Part shown: positions 25,631-37,304 of the stretch, in pieces
Layout of the letters: the number at the start of each line of letters is the position of its first letter
Position numbering within the stretch: position 1 is the first letter of the stretch
From: Lucifuga dentata
Lineage: Eukaryota; Chordata; Actinopteri; Ophidiiformes; Bythitidae
NCBI GenBank assembly: GCA_014773175.1
Contig: VXCM01000715.1
Coordinates: forward strand, 1-64,000
Direction of reading: 5' to 3'
DNA length: 64,000 bases
The notes under the pieces: model-generated
What the model saw: the letters and a program-made list of their open reading frames with translations, nothing else
What the model was told of the DNA's origin: nothing
Database searches by the model: none
Translations under genes and position numbers: made by a program

Positions 25631-28310
25631 GAAAAAAAAAAAAAAGAACACCAAGCCCACTACTGTCCACTCAGCCAGACAAATCCTCCCCATCACCCCC
25701 CAATGCACTATTGAGAGGGAAAGAAAGGATGAAGACTCAGACAACAAAAGCAAATACTCAGAAAGGTGAAGAAAAAATCAGAAAAGATAAAGACAGGAAG
25801 ACAAAATGTATAAGAGGGTGAAGATGAGGGATTTATTTATGTATATCACCACTGCATCGTAAATGGTCCTACATGACATAATTCAGTTATGGCTTCCCTG
25901 TTCTGAGGTACAGTAAACACAGCATATCAACTGGTGCCATTTGATCCAGATCAGGACAAAGCTCTGGATCTGCTGGATGGACACGAATTGCTGCATACAG
26001 CAACCGCTAACGTGAAGCTGAGAGGATGCTGACTCAGCAGCATGCAAACAGGTTTGATGAATTATTAATAGTTATGCAGATAGATCCAGGAAAATAATTA
26101 CATTTATTCTGGTTGTTTCTTTTCTTTCTCTTTGGGCCAGTAGATGGTTCTGCCTTGGCGGAGGTATGTGCTCTAATAAGCGCCCTTTAGTTAACACATG
26201 TATTTATACAACATTTGATATGATTCTGTGGGTTAATGATCTGTAGGGAAGTACAGCTACAGTCTTCTGTGAAACATAGTCTGACTGCCTGTTCATAATC
26301 CTGCATCAACTATGGGATTTATGTGTGAAAATAAAAAGACAGAGGATGTTAGTTGATATATTTTTTTCCTTATAAAAGCCACATCAGAATTAAACACCTT
26401 TTTTAAACCACCTAAGGCACCATCATTGATGTCTAAAGAAAATGTGCATTTAAATCATTTACGTTACATCATAATTGGATGTGGCCGGTGACTTGTAGCT
26501 GGGAAAAGCTCCAGTTTGCACTCAGCCTGCTAACAAATGAGTTGTAATGATAATAGTCAGTCATCATAGACAAAAGCCTCTAAGTGTCCAGCAGCAGCAG
26601 AGCCGTGATTATATCAGAGAATTCAAGTTAATTATGCTGTACAGCAGCCAGAGTCCTTTAAATTTCCTATTCAAAGGTAAAAACCAATCTCATCACTCGC
26701 TGCCGCTCTTTTCACTCTTTCATTCCTCTCACGTTTTTCTTACTTTGGAATGATTTTCTCTTGTTTCTTCCATGTGAAAGGAGAACTATTCACTTTCAGA
26801 TCTGCAGGGAGACAGAGATGTGAGGGGACTAAATATAAATGGACACATCATGTATGTCTGGAGTGTTGTGCTATCTGTCACACTGCTGGTGTGAAATATG
26901 TGAAAGATGATGTCTCTCTCAACAGCTTTGGGTGAAAAATGTCTCACAAATATTTAAATTCTGATGAAATTTGTCAGAATCCAAATATGCAAAATAAGGA
27001 ATAACAGTGAACAGAGCACCACATCACTGCATTGACATATCTATTGCGATAATACCACACAAGTCTGCAATGTCTCCAAACATTATAATGTGCTATAATG
27101 TACAGTGCAACTAAATTGCAACTTATAAGAGAGAGAATAACTTAATTAGAGGCAAAATATCATCTGCAAACTAGGATTATGTTTGGATAAAATTCATGAT
27201 TCCAAATCAAAATCTAAAAATAAAAATATAAAAGCTGACAGAAAAAAAATTCAATTTTTTTTTAGAATTTTTTTTCTAAAAACAAAAAAGAATAAATTCT
27301 AAAGTATTAAAATTTAAAAATTAAATCTGAGGGAAAAAATCTAAAATATTTTTTTAAAAGCAAAATTAAAAGTGTAAAGTTTCAAAATTCTAAAATAAAT
27401 AATTGATTCTAGAAAGTACTTAATTTTCCACCCTCTAGTCTAGATTCTAAAAACTGTAAAATGAAAAAAAATGAAGAAAAAATATATTCCACACTTGATT
27501 GTCATGTGCTCCAGTTTTGATCAAATCCTTCACGTTCCCTCTGTTGATTTGACTGTAGTGCCAACGTTTTCAGAAGCCCACGTGTTGTCCTCCACTAACA
27601 GATTTTGTTGCCACACAAATTTTTAGGGGGAAAATGAAAGTGTAGCTCAATGAAAAGTAAAACAGGAAAAAAATGACTCTAGAGGTCAAAATATTGTCAA
27701 AAGCAATCAGAGATGCCTCTTATAATTGATTAAGATGCAGACTACAAAGCATAATGAGTAGCATTCTGTCATTTTTGGCCTCTTCCTCCATGTGTTGCAG
27801 CTCAAAAAGATGTAAAACCAGCTCAGATTGCAGAAACCAACTCACTGACCCACTCGTGTCCACCAGAGGCCAAATCCACTTCACTCTTCATTCCAGTCCT
27901 CTCACAGGTAAAAGCTAAACCCACACTCCCTTTTGTTTTGCAGCAAGCATTGTCCTTCACACGCTCTTGCTTATGTGTATGTGTGTGTTTCCATCAGATG
28001 CACTATAGCAGCAGAACAAGCTCACAGGCCCTCTGGCCTGACCCAATGTGAAGCCTGGCAGTTCCATTTCTATAGGCACACACACTTGTTTGCAGCCAAG
28101 CAAATTTGCAAACAAGACACAGCATATTATAAGTACAATAAGTGTCTGTAGCCTCAGTGCAATAAAGCAGAGAAAAGAGAAAAACACACCAATAATAAAG
28201 CCATAAAGAAGCTATGGAAACCACGGCGGGGCGAAAATATAAACATGTCTTTTACAATAAACAGTTTTATAGAGCAACACTGAGGCAGACAATGATGTTG
28301 TTGCATCAAA
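25631..28310. other. Intergenic; AT-rich low-complexity patch
   Basis: 27,180-27,480 is built from decayed ATTCTAAAA-like units. The rest is unassigned, with short non-credible frames. Confidence 0.55.
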
Positions 28311-28312
28311 AC

Positions 28313-28314
<2 letters not shown>

Positions 28315-28343
<29 letters not shown>
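28315..28343. repeat. (GA)n microsatellite
   Basis: About 14 AG dinucleotides. Confidence 0.95.
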
Positions 28344-28460
28344 CTCCTGCACATTTTTGCACAAACACACACAATCTGCTTAATCTGTAAATAATGTAAC
28401 TAAAACAGGGTAATTAACCACAGTTACCTGAATCAGTGGATCCTCATTGCCATCTAGCTC

Positions 28461-28560
28461 ATCTTCCTCCTGTCTTTGCTGGAGGAAGACAGGAGACATC
28501 ATTATCATCATTTTTGCTGATGATGATAATGATGATGATGGACATGATGATGATGCAGAA
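28461..28560. repeat. Two adjacent fold-backs (competing stems and GAT repeat)
   Basis: CTCCTGTCTT pairs with AAGACAGGAG, while CTTCCTCC in the same segment pairs with GGAGGAAG. Then ATCATTATCATCA pairs with TGATGATGATAATGAT. Confidence 0.8.
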
Positions 28561-28851
28561 ACAACATAATAATCCAGTTTCATGAGTTCTTTAACTTCTT
28601 CTTCTAACTTTCCTTCTTCTCTATAGCCACACTTTTAAAATTCTGCAGCATTTTTCATAAGCTCCCTGCTTTCCGAGCAGTTTTACCTAAACACACCTGC
28701 TGGATGCACAACTCCACAGTGGCGCATTTGATTTGTGTCACTTAGTGTGCTCACTGGGTGGTGCATTAAAAGACAACTACATGCAACCTTTGATTCAAAG
28801 ACATTCAGCCATTTTAGATTCTGATAAATGTGCTTATAGGGATGAGACTGA

Positions 28852-28914
28852 GGCCAATACTGGTGATTTTGCACGTTTGTTGGGCTCAAATGTGCAAAAT
28901 CACCGGTACTGGCC
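28852..28914. repeat. Near-perfect 27-bp fold-back, MITE-terminus related
   Basis: Arms 28852-28878 and 28888-28914 match at 24 of 27 positions around loop GTTGGGCTC. They are followed by TTTAA. The sequence resembles two outer ends of the TTAA MITE family joined head to head. Confidence 0.75.
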
Positions 28915-29174
28915 TTTAACCAGTGGGACCAGCTGTCATGCTATTAAGCAACTATATTCTCTACACTTAAAATATTAACCTTGTATTTATCATAAGCTAC
29001 TGAAATAACTCTGTATATTATCCTTTACAGGAAAGGCACATAAAAAAAAAACCATCCCATTTCTCATCACTTACATTTGACTCCACAATGCATCAAAAAG
29101 TTTCAGCTGATTTTGATAACTGTTCACCTCTGCATGTCAAAACAAAACATTTTTTGGTTTTGTTTTGAAATTAT

Positions 29175-29400
29175 TTCCTACAGGTGCTCCAGTTTCCTCC
29201 CACAACCTAAAAACATGCAGGTCAGGTGAACTGGAGCCTCGATATTGCCTCAGGTGTGAACGTGTCTCTTTTTCTCTGTCAGCGTTGTGAGAAACTGCTG
29301 ACCTGTCCACATTGCTCTCCATCTCCCAGTAAATACTTGGATGGGCTCCAGCAGCCTGAGACCCTGCACACTGTAAGTGGGCATATAGAAGATGGATGGA
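29175..29400 (+). repeat. Teleost dispersed repeat (same family as 9,081-9,865, opposite strand)
   Basis: GGTGCTCCAGTTTCCTCCCA, then AAAAACATGCAG, then GACCTGTCC, then GATGGGCTCCAGC and a GATGGATGG end. It is diverged, and the 83-residue frame across it is incidental. Confidence 0.7.
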
Positions 29401-29484
29401 TGGTTCCCACTGATGCTGTCAATCAGTTCAAATTGACAGAATCATTGTCCAGCTTCCTCTCAGGCCTCAAAGAATGATCAAGAC

Positions 29485-29665
29485 CAGTAATTCCCACTTC
29501 TGGTCCTTCCAGCACTGCACGTTTTTCATCTCTCCCTGCTTTACCTGATTTAGTCAATCAGGTGTGTTCAGCCAATCCAGATCTGGGCGGCACCAGCTCT
29601 TGATTACGTGAACACTGATACCCACACTTGACTGAGTGAGTCAGGTGTGGTAGGAAGAGACGGGA
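29485..29665. mobile_element. Decayed hAT-type MITE
   Basis: Starts CAGTAATTCCCACTTCTGG with TCCTTCCAGCAC, and has CAGGTGTGTTCAGCC and GTCAGGTGTGG inside, as in the fish CAGTGGTTCTCAA MITEs. The right terminal repeat is not intact. Confidence 0.45.
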
Positions 29666-29825
29666 AATATGACAGGTCACCAGCCATTCAAAACTACCAA
29701 CCTGAAATTTAAGCTGAAGTTGACTTCTTTCAGAGTTAAGAACTGTGTGTTGCCTTTCTTCTTCAAAAAATGGTTAATTTATTTAAATATTACGGTCAAA
29801 GGAATGATCACACACATACTGAGCA

Positions 29826-29954
29826 GCAGTTTGGCCGCTGAGCTGACTGGGCTGTTTGAACTCTGGGAGAGTTCAAACAGCCCAGCTCGNGCAGTTTGGC
29901 CGCTGAGCTGACTGGGCTGTTTGAACTCTGGGAGAGTTCAAACAGCCCAGCTCG
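29826..29954. repeat. 64-bp direct duplication around a single N, each unit a perfect hairpin
   Basis: 29826-29889 and 29891-29954 are identical and separated by N. Each unit holds an 18-bp perfect stem (first unit 29847-29864 with 29868-29885, CTGGGCTGTTTGAACTCT, loop GGG). It is probably an assembly join. Confidence 0.95.
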
Positions 29955-29959
29955 ACAGA

Positions 29960-30514
29960 CGACCAGCGAGATGTGGCCAATTACTTTGGACTGAAGCATG
30001 TGTGTGTGTGTGAGCGGGTTCTCCATTTTCTTGTGCCACAATCACTGAGCTATCATCCAGCATCATCTCAGCTTGAGCCAGAAAGAATGATGAAGGCAAC
30101 TGTGGCTGCAAAAATCATCAAGCCAGTTTTCTTCAGAGAACAAATCAACACGTATTTTTCTCAGCGCAACATGAGTTAAGCATTAACAATACACTTCAGG
30201 GAATCTTTACCTCAAACTGTTGGATACAATTTTTAAAGCTTTTCTTGGGCTGCCAGCAAAGGACAAGCTGATGGTTTAATTGGCTTCCATCCCCTGTGAC
30301 CCAGAAACCTGTCACCCTACACAGGATAAACTACACAATAAAAAAGACAAACTCAAAGAGAGTTCACCATGGCCATATTTGTTGAAGATCATTCATGAGA
30401 ACTCCTTATCGTTTTGTATGTTGATCTGAACCATTTAATTAAAGCTGAAAGCCTTTCTAGTTTCATGAGAAGTCTGATCTCAGCACTGAAATCAGTGTGA
30501 CTGAGAGATCAGAG

Positions 30515-30577
<63 letters not shown>

Positions 30578-33355
30578 AAAACGCAAACATACACTGTAAA
30601 AAGTGAGTGCGGGTTTTTTAATTGATTTCATTTTTGACTCAGTTTTAATCAGCTTTCTAGTTTGGGGCTAAACTAGATTTTATAGTTTCTATCAACTTAA
30701 AAACTTAAAAGGTTCCCTTAACTTATGCTCAACCTAATATTTTGGTTTCAGTATTCTTTGTGATTCACACACCTGATGCACTGTGGGATGTCATCATGCA
30801 CAAGTTTTCTGACATTTCCAGATTTTTCTCATTTTGCCTATCCACCGTTTTATTTTTCTGCTGAGAATCAGAATGAATGGTAGGTCAGGACTTTTTTGTT
30901 AATTAACAAATTAATTAAAGTGCTGTACCCACCCTAGATCAGGCACATCTAATTGTGCATAAACGTGCAGCATGCACCTCATATTAAAGACGAGATTAAG
31001 CACACTTACATTCCAAGCTGCTGTGTGATGATTACAGGAATTGAGCCAAATGAAAGGGAAGATGCTCATACATCCTGCAATTGTTTGTGGATGTTGGGTA
31101 AAAATACTTTTACCCAGTACAGCCATTACCATTACTGTTGCTATTGAGAAAGCTGTTGCATCAATTAAAGACACAAAATAAGCACAAATATAGCCACAAT
31201 TTCATGACAGAATAAAAGAAAAATGGCTGATCCAACAAAATCTGCCTTGACAGTTGACACACCCTTAACTGCACAACTCCATCTAACTTAACACAGTGTG
31301 TTTGTGTAAAGTCATCAAATTGCAAACAAGCGCAGATAGACATAAAGTTGTCTTGCATCCAATGGAACAACTGTTTGGTCTCTGCAGGCCTTGAATCAGC
31401 ACAAAATCAAGCGCCAGTATTTCTGGCTGGGCTCAATAGTTCCCCAAAAAAAAAAAAAAAAAAAAAGAAAAAAAAAGCCAACTAAGCAATACACAAAGAA
31501 GTATATCAGGTTCTCAAAAGCCAAAAATCGATAAAGGCTCTGATGAACAAATAGCTCATCTGCATAACCTCTTTGAAATACGAGGTTATGCATATTAAGA
31601 CACTGACTTTCATGTATGCAGGTTGCAGACCCCATTTTTCACTTGGTTTTAATAAGCTGAAGGTTTTATTAAGAGTTTGAATAAATCATTGTGATGGTAA
31701 AAACATTGGGACTATGTGGCAAGTTTAAGACAGGAACATGCACAGCAGCTGAGGAAAAGCATCACCTACAGCAATCACATTAACTGTTACTGACAGGCCA
31801 TGAAGCAGATCATCTCCGCGGTTCAGTGTTTGCAAGAAAGGCTGAGCGCCTCCAAACTTAAGGAGAAAGGACGTGTTTGTCACAAAGACAGAGTGGTCTA
31901 ATTAAGACCAGTGACAACAAGACAGAGAGGAATCTAGGAGAGGTCTCTGTGTCCCCCAGTGTGGATCAGGCAGAGGATTTATTGTAGATAGCTAGGCAGA
32001 CAGACAGACAGGTAGACAGACAGACAGGCAATCTCTACTGTTCCTAGACTGTTTACCATGGGGAGTTCTACCAGTCTCTGATTTTTCTTCTTGCCACAGG
32101 TCTTAATTACACCACTATGTCTCTGTCTGTGTCCATGACCAAGGTGCCTGGAGTCCTCACGCTCCTCTGGATGGCGGTCAACACTCATCTGTCAAAGCCA
32201 GTTCAGCAAACACCAAAAAAATATTGGAGCCACGAAGCATGATTACACAAAGGTAACACAGTATTGCTTCAAATGCAACCTCTAACAGCCACGCAGTGGA
32301 AATCATTTGGTACATCAGCAGCAAGTCAGAAAATTTCACCGATGAGTCATATATTGGAAATAAGAATAGACACAAAATTACACTGCAGATATGTAACTTA
32401 AAACATCCATTAAATTCCTTTCCTCACTCTCTCTTTATCCCCAAAGAGGAGAAAATAATAAATACATTTGATAGAAGCTATTATTATTATAGCTATTATC
32501 ATAAAACTTAGAAGTTAAGGACTCAATCAGTTATTATAGATTTTTAATATGTTTTTAGAAAGTTATTTCTACATTTATTTTAGATTTTTTTTTTTTTTTT
32601 CAGGAATGACAGATTTTCTGGAAAGATATAGAAAACTGGCAGACGTGTAATTTTGTACTTCTGACTAGTAAATAACCATGTTTTACAATTACAGTGCAGC
32701 TTTTTATGTGCACAAGAAAGCCCCATTCAATGAAAAATAAAATGGTGGCATTAGACTCCAGAGGCTTCACAAACATGGCCTGCATTGTGGAATAAGAAGC
32801 TTTCTCTTCCTCTTCACCACTAGCTTCTTTTCTTCACATGTTCAGATGCCTCGCTAAATTACAATGCATCCAGATCCTGAAAACAAATCATTCCCACGCC
32901 CCTCGTGTTTCTTCCTAACTACTTTTCTGCTGTTCTGCTTTCCTCTCTTTCACAATCATAATCTCTCACTGCCAGAATGAGTTAATGAAATTGCAAATGC
33001 CAGGCAGCAATTTAGTCTAGAATCAATCAATGCAGATGTGATGAGCTCATTTTGATTACATATAAAATTGTGATTTAATGTTTGGCTGGGACCTTGTGGT
33101 TATTACAGTCACTATTGATGGGGGTTATGAACAGGCAAGACAGAAGTGGCTATTCAGATGAGTTATTTGTTTTTTGATGGACTATGAAAAGAGCCACAGG
33201 ATAGGATGCTAATGTGTCAGGGTAATGAGTGTATGTACAATATTGTGAGTCTAAGACCGATTCTTGACCTTTGTCATTTCTCACTTCCCCTGTTCTTTCC
33301 TAAACACTCTGCTTTATCCTCTAATTAGAGGAGCTAAAAATTAAAAGATAAATGT
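29960..33355. other. Intergenic; GA microsatellite, A-run, hairpin
   Basis: (GA)n at 30518-30573, an A-run at 31444-31476, and an 11-bp hairpin at 31561-31592 (TGCATAACCTC stem). No coding exon recognised. Confidence 0.55.
30518..30573. repeat. (GA)n microsatellite
   Basis: About 28 GA units. Confidence 0.97.
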
Positions 33356-33356
33356 A

Positions 33357-33725
33357 ATGTGTGCCTTCTGGTGGCATTGCCGCAGTCTTTACTTTTTTGT
33401 TTTTGCTTGCAAGGTCATGCTCAGGCTATACAGTTTTAGCCGATTTTCCACTCGCCAACAGTTTTTTGGATATTGGCAACAAAAGCCCCAGATCAGAAGC
33501 AAATCTGTGCTCACTTGTGTAGGTGACAATCTGTGTGTGAACTGTTCAAAGACAGAATCTGAGAGATGCACAGATGCATCAGAGAGACCCAAGAGATACT
33601 GGCGTAATATCTGGACCTGTCAGGGAGTCCAAATCCTGCAGTGTGAAATGCATTGTGAACTACAATGACAGCAGCGACGAGCTCCAGCCAATGAGAATGC
33701 AGGAGTGGGGCTTAGGGAAACTGAT
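33357..33725. repeat. Candidate dispersed repeat
   Basis: A GC-richer block with sharp edges in AT-rich surroundings, open for 103 codons on the plus strand and 67 on the minus but without a recognisable domain. Style and composition suggest a transposon remnant; this is not certain. Confidence 0.3.
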
Positions 33726-34680
33726 CTGAAAAGAATCAGATAATGGAAAAAGCAAAAGGACAAACTCAGGCTAGCTGAGGAGGGGAGCACGGCTAACTGG
33801 AGGAGGGTAACAAATGAGCACAGATCAGAAAATGAAGGCTTCCTGCTAAAACATTTTCACTTGTATAGCTTAAAATTAGAAATAAAATCCTGCCTCTAAT
33901 AAAAGCTTGGTTGAGGTAAATAAAGGCCCTGGCCTCTTTTTGAATTTACATTATGTGCTCCAACTTTGCATTAGAGTAAAAAATTTGGCATTGCTCTGTA
34001 ATAGTGAGTAATAACTGCAAACCACAGCCTTTTCGCATATCTGTAATGTCTGTCTGAAGGACCTGAGACCTCATTTGTGACTTGCCCTAAAGAAAACTTA
34101 AATACTCACACAAGACAAAATTACTTAAGAAGCTTTTCACAGTTATGTGGAATCAATAAAGAAGATTTAACTTGCTCTTAAGAGCCACAGTAATGGCTGG
34201 CAAATGTGGGACTGTTGGCCTCTAACAGTCTCGCCTTATTGTGACCTTTTCTATGTGATATTTAAAAAAGTGAAATAAAGAGACTCATTAATAATTACCA
34301 GCAGAATTCATAAAATTAAAGTGTTCAAGGTTACTGCTTAGCTGAAATGTCATTGTAGTATAGTGTGTGTCCGTGTGTGATAGAGACATAAGTGCTTCAG
34401 TGTGACAGGCTCACTAATAATACATGACACACACACTCTTTGGTTGCTGCAGCTGTTGCTTACCAGGACATAAAATATATCTCTGTGTGAGCTATTTAGA
34501 CAGACTCAGAAAGCAACAGTGTTTTTGTTAAATGCACAACTGAGCTGCTGCTCCAAGGGTAACAGTGTCAATGTTTGCAGTCAAATTATACAATATTAAC
34601 ATTAGATATGGGTTTATTAAGTTAAACGTGAATTTTTCATATTTACACATTTTACCATTTCCTGTCTTATTGAAAATTGT
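33726..34680. other. Intergenic, nothing recognised
   Basis: No open frame, repeat or fold-back of note. Confidence 0.5.
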
Positions 34681-34684
34681 TTTA

Positions 34685-35040
34685 CCCTTGGAGACGAAAT
34701 GGTTTTAGCGTGTGTAAACATCACGGCAAAGTCAGGAAAACTGACCCTTGTGACATCATAAGAGTTAGTTACATCCTGTCAGTGCTGACAACAAAACCAC
34801 CAAAAACCCACTCCTAGAACCTTTAATTTGCCTCAGCTTCTAGAAATGTTTTTAGTTTTCAAACTTCTATCTTCAGCACCAACAGGAAGATGATGTCGTA
34901 GGGGTCAGTTCTCCACATCTCCCATTTTTCAAAAAGTCTTTATACAGTTATTTTTACAGGCTAAATCATGCCTTACATGGCCAACAAACTGAATTTGATA
35001 TGTAAAATTGGTGGAGTCCCCCTTCAGTTAAGATTATATT
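34685..35040 (-). repeat. Candidate fish dispersed repeat
   Basis: On the minus strand it starts GGGGGACTCCACCAATTTTA and contains GACATCATCTTCCTG and TGATGTCACAAGGG, an arrangement I associate with a common percomorph repeat. Class unknown. Confidence 0.4.
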
Positions 35041-35379
35041 CCATTACTTAACACGTGTCATGTGAAATAAAGGGTCTAAAGTACCATTTTCCTCTCAGCC
35101 AATTTCTACTCATGGAAAGCATGCAAGTTTAAACACTTATGACTTTAATCAAATTTAGCATGTTACTCTGACACCTTTTTTTTTTCCTATTCACAGAAAA
35201 ACAGGTTGTCAACAGAATAGCTGTTAAAAATGGATTCACCCCAAACTAATTTGCCTGGGATAGTTTAGCTCATAAGGACTCTAATTTTCTTTTATTTCAT
35301 TGTTTGAAGTGGAAAAGACAGCTATTTCCAATTACAGGTGTTCACGTTTGCTGATTTTAACTTTTGAAATTTTGTTTAA

Positions 35380-35710
35380 AAGAAGATTCTTCCATTTTTC
35401 TAACCATTTTCGAGGGTTCATCAGGGTTTGGGTCATGGAAGCAACAGGCTAAGCAAAATAGCCCAGATCTCCCTTTCCATAGCCATGTCCTCAAGCTCCT
35501 ACTGGGAGATCCCAAGACATTCCCAGATGACATATGTAAAATTCCTCCAGTGTATTCTGGGTCTGCACTGTGGTCTCTTCCCAGTTGGGTGTAACTGGAA
35601 TATCTAGATCCAGGAAGCATTGTAACTAGATGCCAGAATAACCTAAGCTGGCTCCTTTAAATGTGAAAGAGCAGCAGTTCCCCTCTGAGTTCCTTCCTGA
35701 TGTCTTAAAA
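35380..35710 (-). pseudogene. RTE/Rex3-type LINE, C-terminal/3' fragment (dead)
   Basis: The minus strand gives LGSPSRSLRTWLWKGRSGLF then CLACCFHDPNPDEPSKM. This matches, in decayed form, the C-terminal end and 3' transition of the fish RTE LINE that ends in an aaagATGGATGG-like tail. No intact catalytic region. Confidence 0.65.
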
Positions 35711-35789
35711 GATCCTTAAAAGATCAGGAGAGTCCTAACACTCATTATGGTGTTTGCATCTTCAATCTCATTCTTTCTGTCACAACCCA

Positions 35790-36085
35790 GAGTTTATGAT
35801 GACAGGTGAGGGTTGGACAGTAGGTCTTTGGTTTTTGCAGATGATGTAGTTCTGGTGGCTTCATCAGGTTGTGACCTGCATGCCAGAAAATGATGGATAT
35901 TTCCCTTCAGGTGGGGAGTGAGTTGTTGCCCCAAGTGAGGGAGTTCCAGTACTGTATCTTGGGCTCCATGAGTGAAGGCAAGATGGAGCATGAGATCAAT
36001 AGGCTGATCTACAGTGATAGACGCGACTGAGAAAGACGCATTACTATTTAAAGCAGAACTGTTGCCAACCATTTATGCCAGCTGT
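35790..36085 (+). pseudogene. RTE/Rex3-type LINE reverse-transcriptase fragment (dead)
   Basis: One plus-strand frame reads SVFADDVVLVASSGCDLHAR, the RT catalytic FADD box of the same LINE type as 35,380-35,710 but on the opposite strand. After frame slips there are relics of the segment that follows (CCCCAAGTGAGGGAGTTCC). Stops throughout. Confidence 0.7.
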
Positions 36086-36359
36086 CTCTGCAGAAGGTGC
36101 ATGGGTTATGATGTTGTATAGTTCACTGATTTGTGATCAGAATTACAAATTTCTTTTACATAGCAATCTTGTGGTAAAAGAACTGATGGCTTCTCTAATG
36201 CTTTGAATTTTATCTCTAATAAAGGAAAAAAAAAAAAACCCCAGCAGCATTTCATGGTGGAAAGGAGTTTTGATACCGTTCTGTCAGGAATTATGCTGCT
36301 TGTGTGCAATTTTGCTTACCATTATATTAAGTTTCATTCATGCGTACCCAGATTTTATG

Positions 36360-36440
36360 TGGAAATAAGCACACAAGTACAACTACTTAAGTATAGTTCT
36401 TAAGTAAATGTACTTAAGTTACTTTCCACTTCTGTATCAA
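36360..36440. repeat. Fragment of a fish dispersed repeat
   Basis: CAAGTACAACTACTTAAGTA, then AAATGTACTTAAGTTACTTT and CCACTTCTG, the end of a repeat common near teleost genes. It lies just past the sfswap poly(A) site. Confidence 0.5.
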
Positions 36441-36537
36441 GGAAATTCTGTGAATAGTTTCACTTGTTTTGTTGAAGACACCCTCAATAGATTCATCAAA
36501 TGCAAAGAAAATAGCAGAAGTTGAAGAAAGCTGAGAG

Positions 36538-37238
36538 CACAAGTGTATACAGCTTTATTGACAGTTTGCATTATAAAGTATTTTGCCATTAAATTCCTTA
36601 TAAACTATAAACAGAAAGAGAAGGCCACACACTAGAGCTGAGAGAGTAAAAAATAAAAGCAGCTTTTGAAGAGAACTGGCGAGGTCCTGGACAGAAAGAA
36701 AGCTCCGGAGAAGGAATTTAAAAAAAAAAAAAAAAAAAAAACAAGAGCAGAGAATGCAAGGGAGGGAGGAAAGCAACAGAATGAGCGACATCAGCCTTCA
36801 TAGAAGGACACAATACAGCCCTCAGGCAGCGTCATGGTTAGGAATTGCTGCAAGAATGGCTGTCATTACATGGGAAAAAAATTAGGATATTTTTTAAATG
36901 CAAAATAACATATGCACGATTTCTACTTCTTGATACTCCTTTCACCAAAACACATCAAATGTCGTTTCCTTTGCTTCAGTTGAGCCGTTCCCTCAAGTGG
37001 TATGAACCCAGATTCTTCAGCTGAGGTGAGCGCCTTTAGTTCATTACAGCAGAAAACATAATGTCTCCAGACTGATTCTGATGCTCAAACCAAGATGATA
37101 AAACAATGCGGGGTAAACTCAGGGAGTTCAGATATCAGACGCCACACCAAATGAATCTCCTGTAAACTGGAGAATGCCATTTGCCGAGGTTGCTGTGGCT
37201 AGAAAAAAAAAAAAAAAAAAAAAAAGACTAAATCCTCT
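36538..37238 (-). other. sfswap: sfswap 3' untranslated region
   Basis: Non-coding continuation of terminal exon E. No splice pair is needed before a canonical AATAAA on the minus strand at 36559-36554. The UTR carries two T-runs on the transcript strand (37225-37203 and 36741-36720). The exact cleavage site is not visible; about 36,535-36,540 is inferred from the usual 10-30 nt spacing. Confidence 0.7.
36554..36559 (-). terminator. Poly(A) signal AATAAA of sfswap
   Basis: Minus-strand AATAAA lies about 680 nt past the sfswap stop codon. It is followed by a TG-containing stretch (CACTTGTGCT), as expected of a downstream element. It is the only canonical signal I noticed between the stop and 36,500. 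Confidence 0.65.
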
Positions 37239-37304
37239 TTATGATGTTGGAGGCTGCAAGGTCTTAGAGGTGGCAAGCATGGCTCGCACCCTGGCCATCA
37301 GATC
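37239..37304 (-). CDS. sfswap: sfswap terminal coding exon E with stop (66 nt coding)
   Basis: The acceptor is CCACTCTTAG|GATCTG, with phase 0 in. It encodes DLMARVRAMLATSKTLQPP then TS and TAA at 37241-37239. The family tail is DLMAKVRAML followed by a short Ser/Thr-rich end, so this is a near-identical terminus. It lies 11.1 kb downstream of exon D in the transcript direction, yet it continues exon D in frame and in sequence. Confidence 0.94.
   Translation of the reverse strand, partial: DLMARVRAMLATSKTLQPPTS

Noticed and set aside
25463..25769. Frames crossing the 19-N gap
   Set aside because: Sequence is missing, so the translation has no meaning.
1..36500. Search for an mmp17 or other neighbour gene 3' of sfswap
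   Set aside because: In human, MMP17 lies downstream of SFSWAP, but I saw no hemopexin or catalytic-domain exon in this stretch. The interval looks intergenic.
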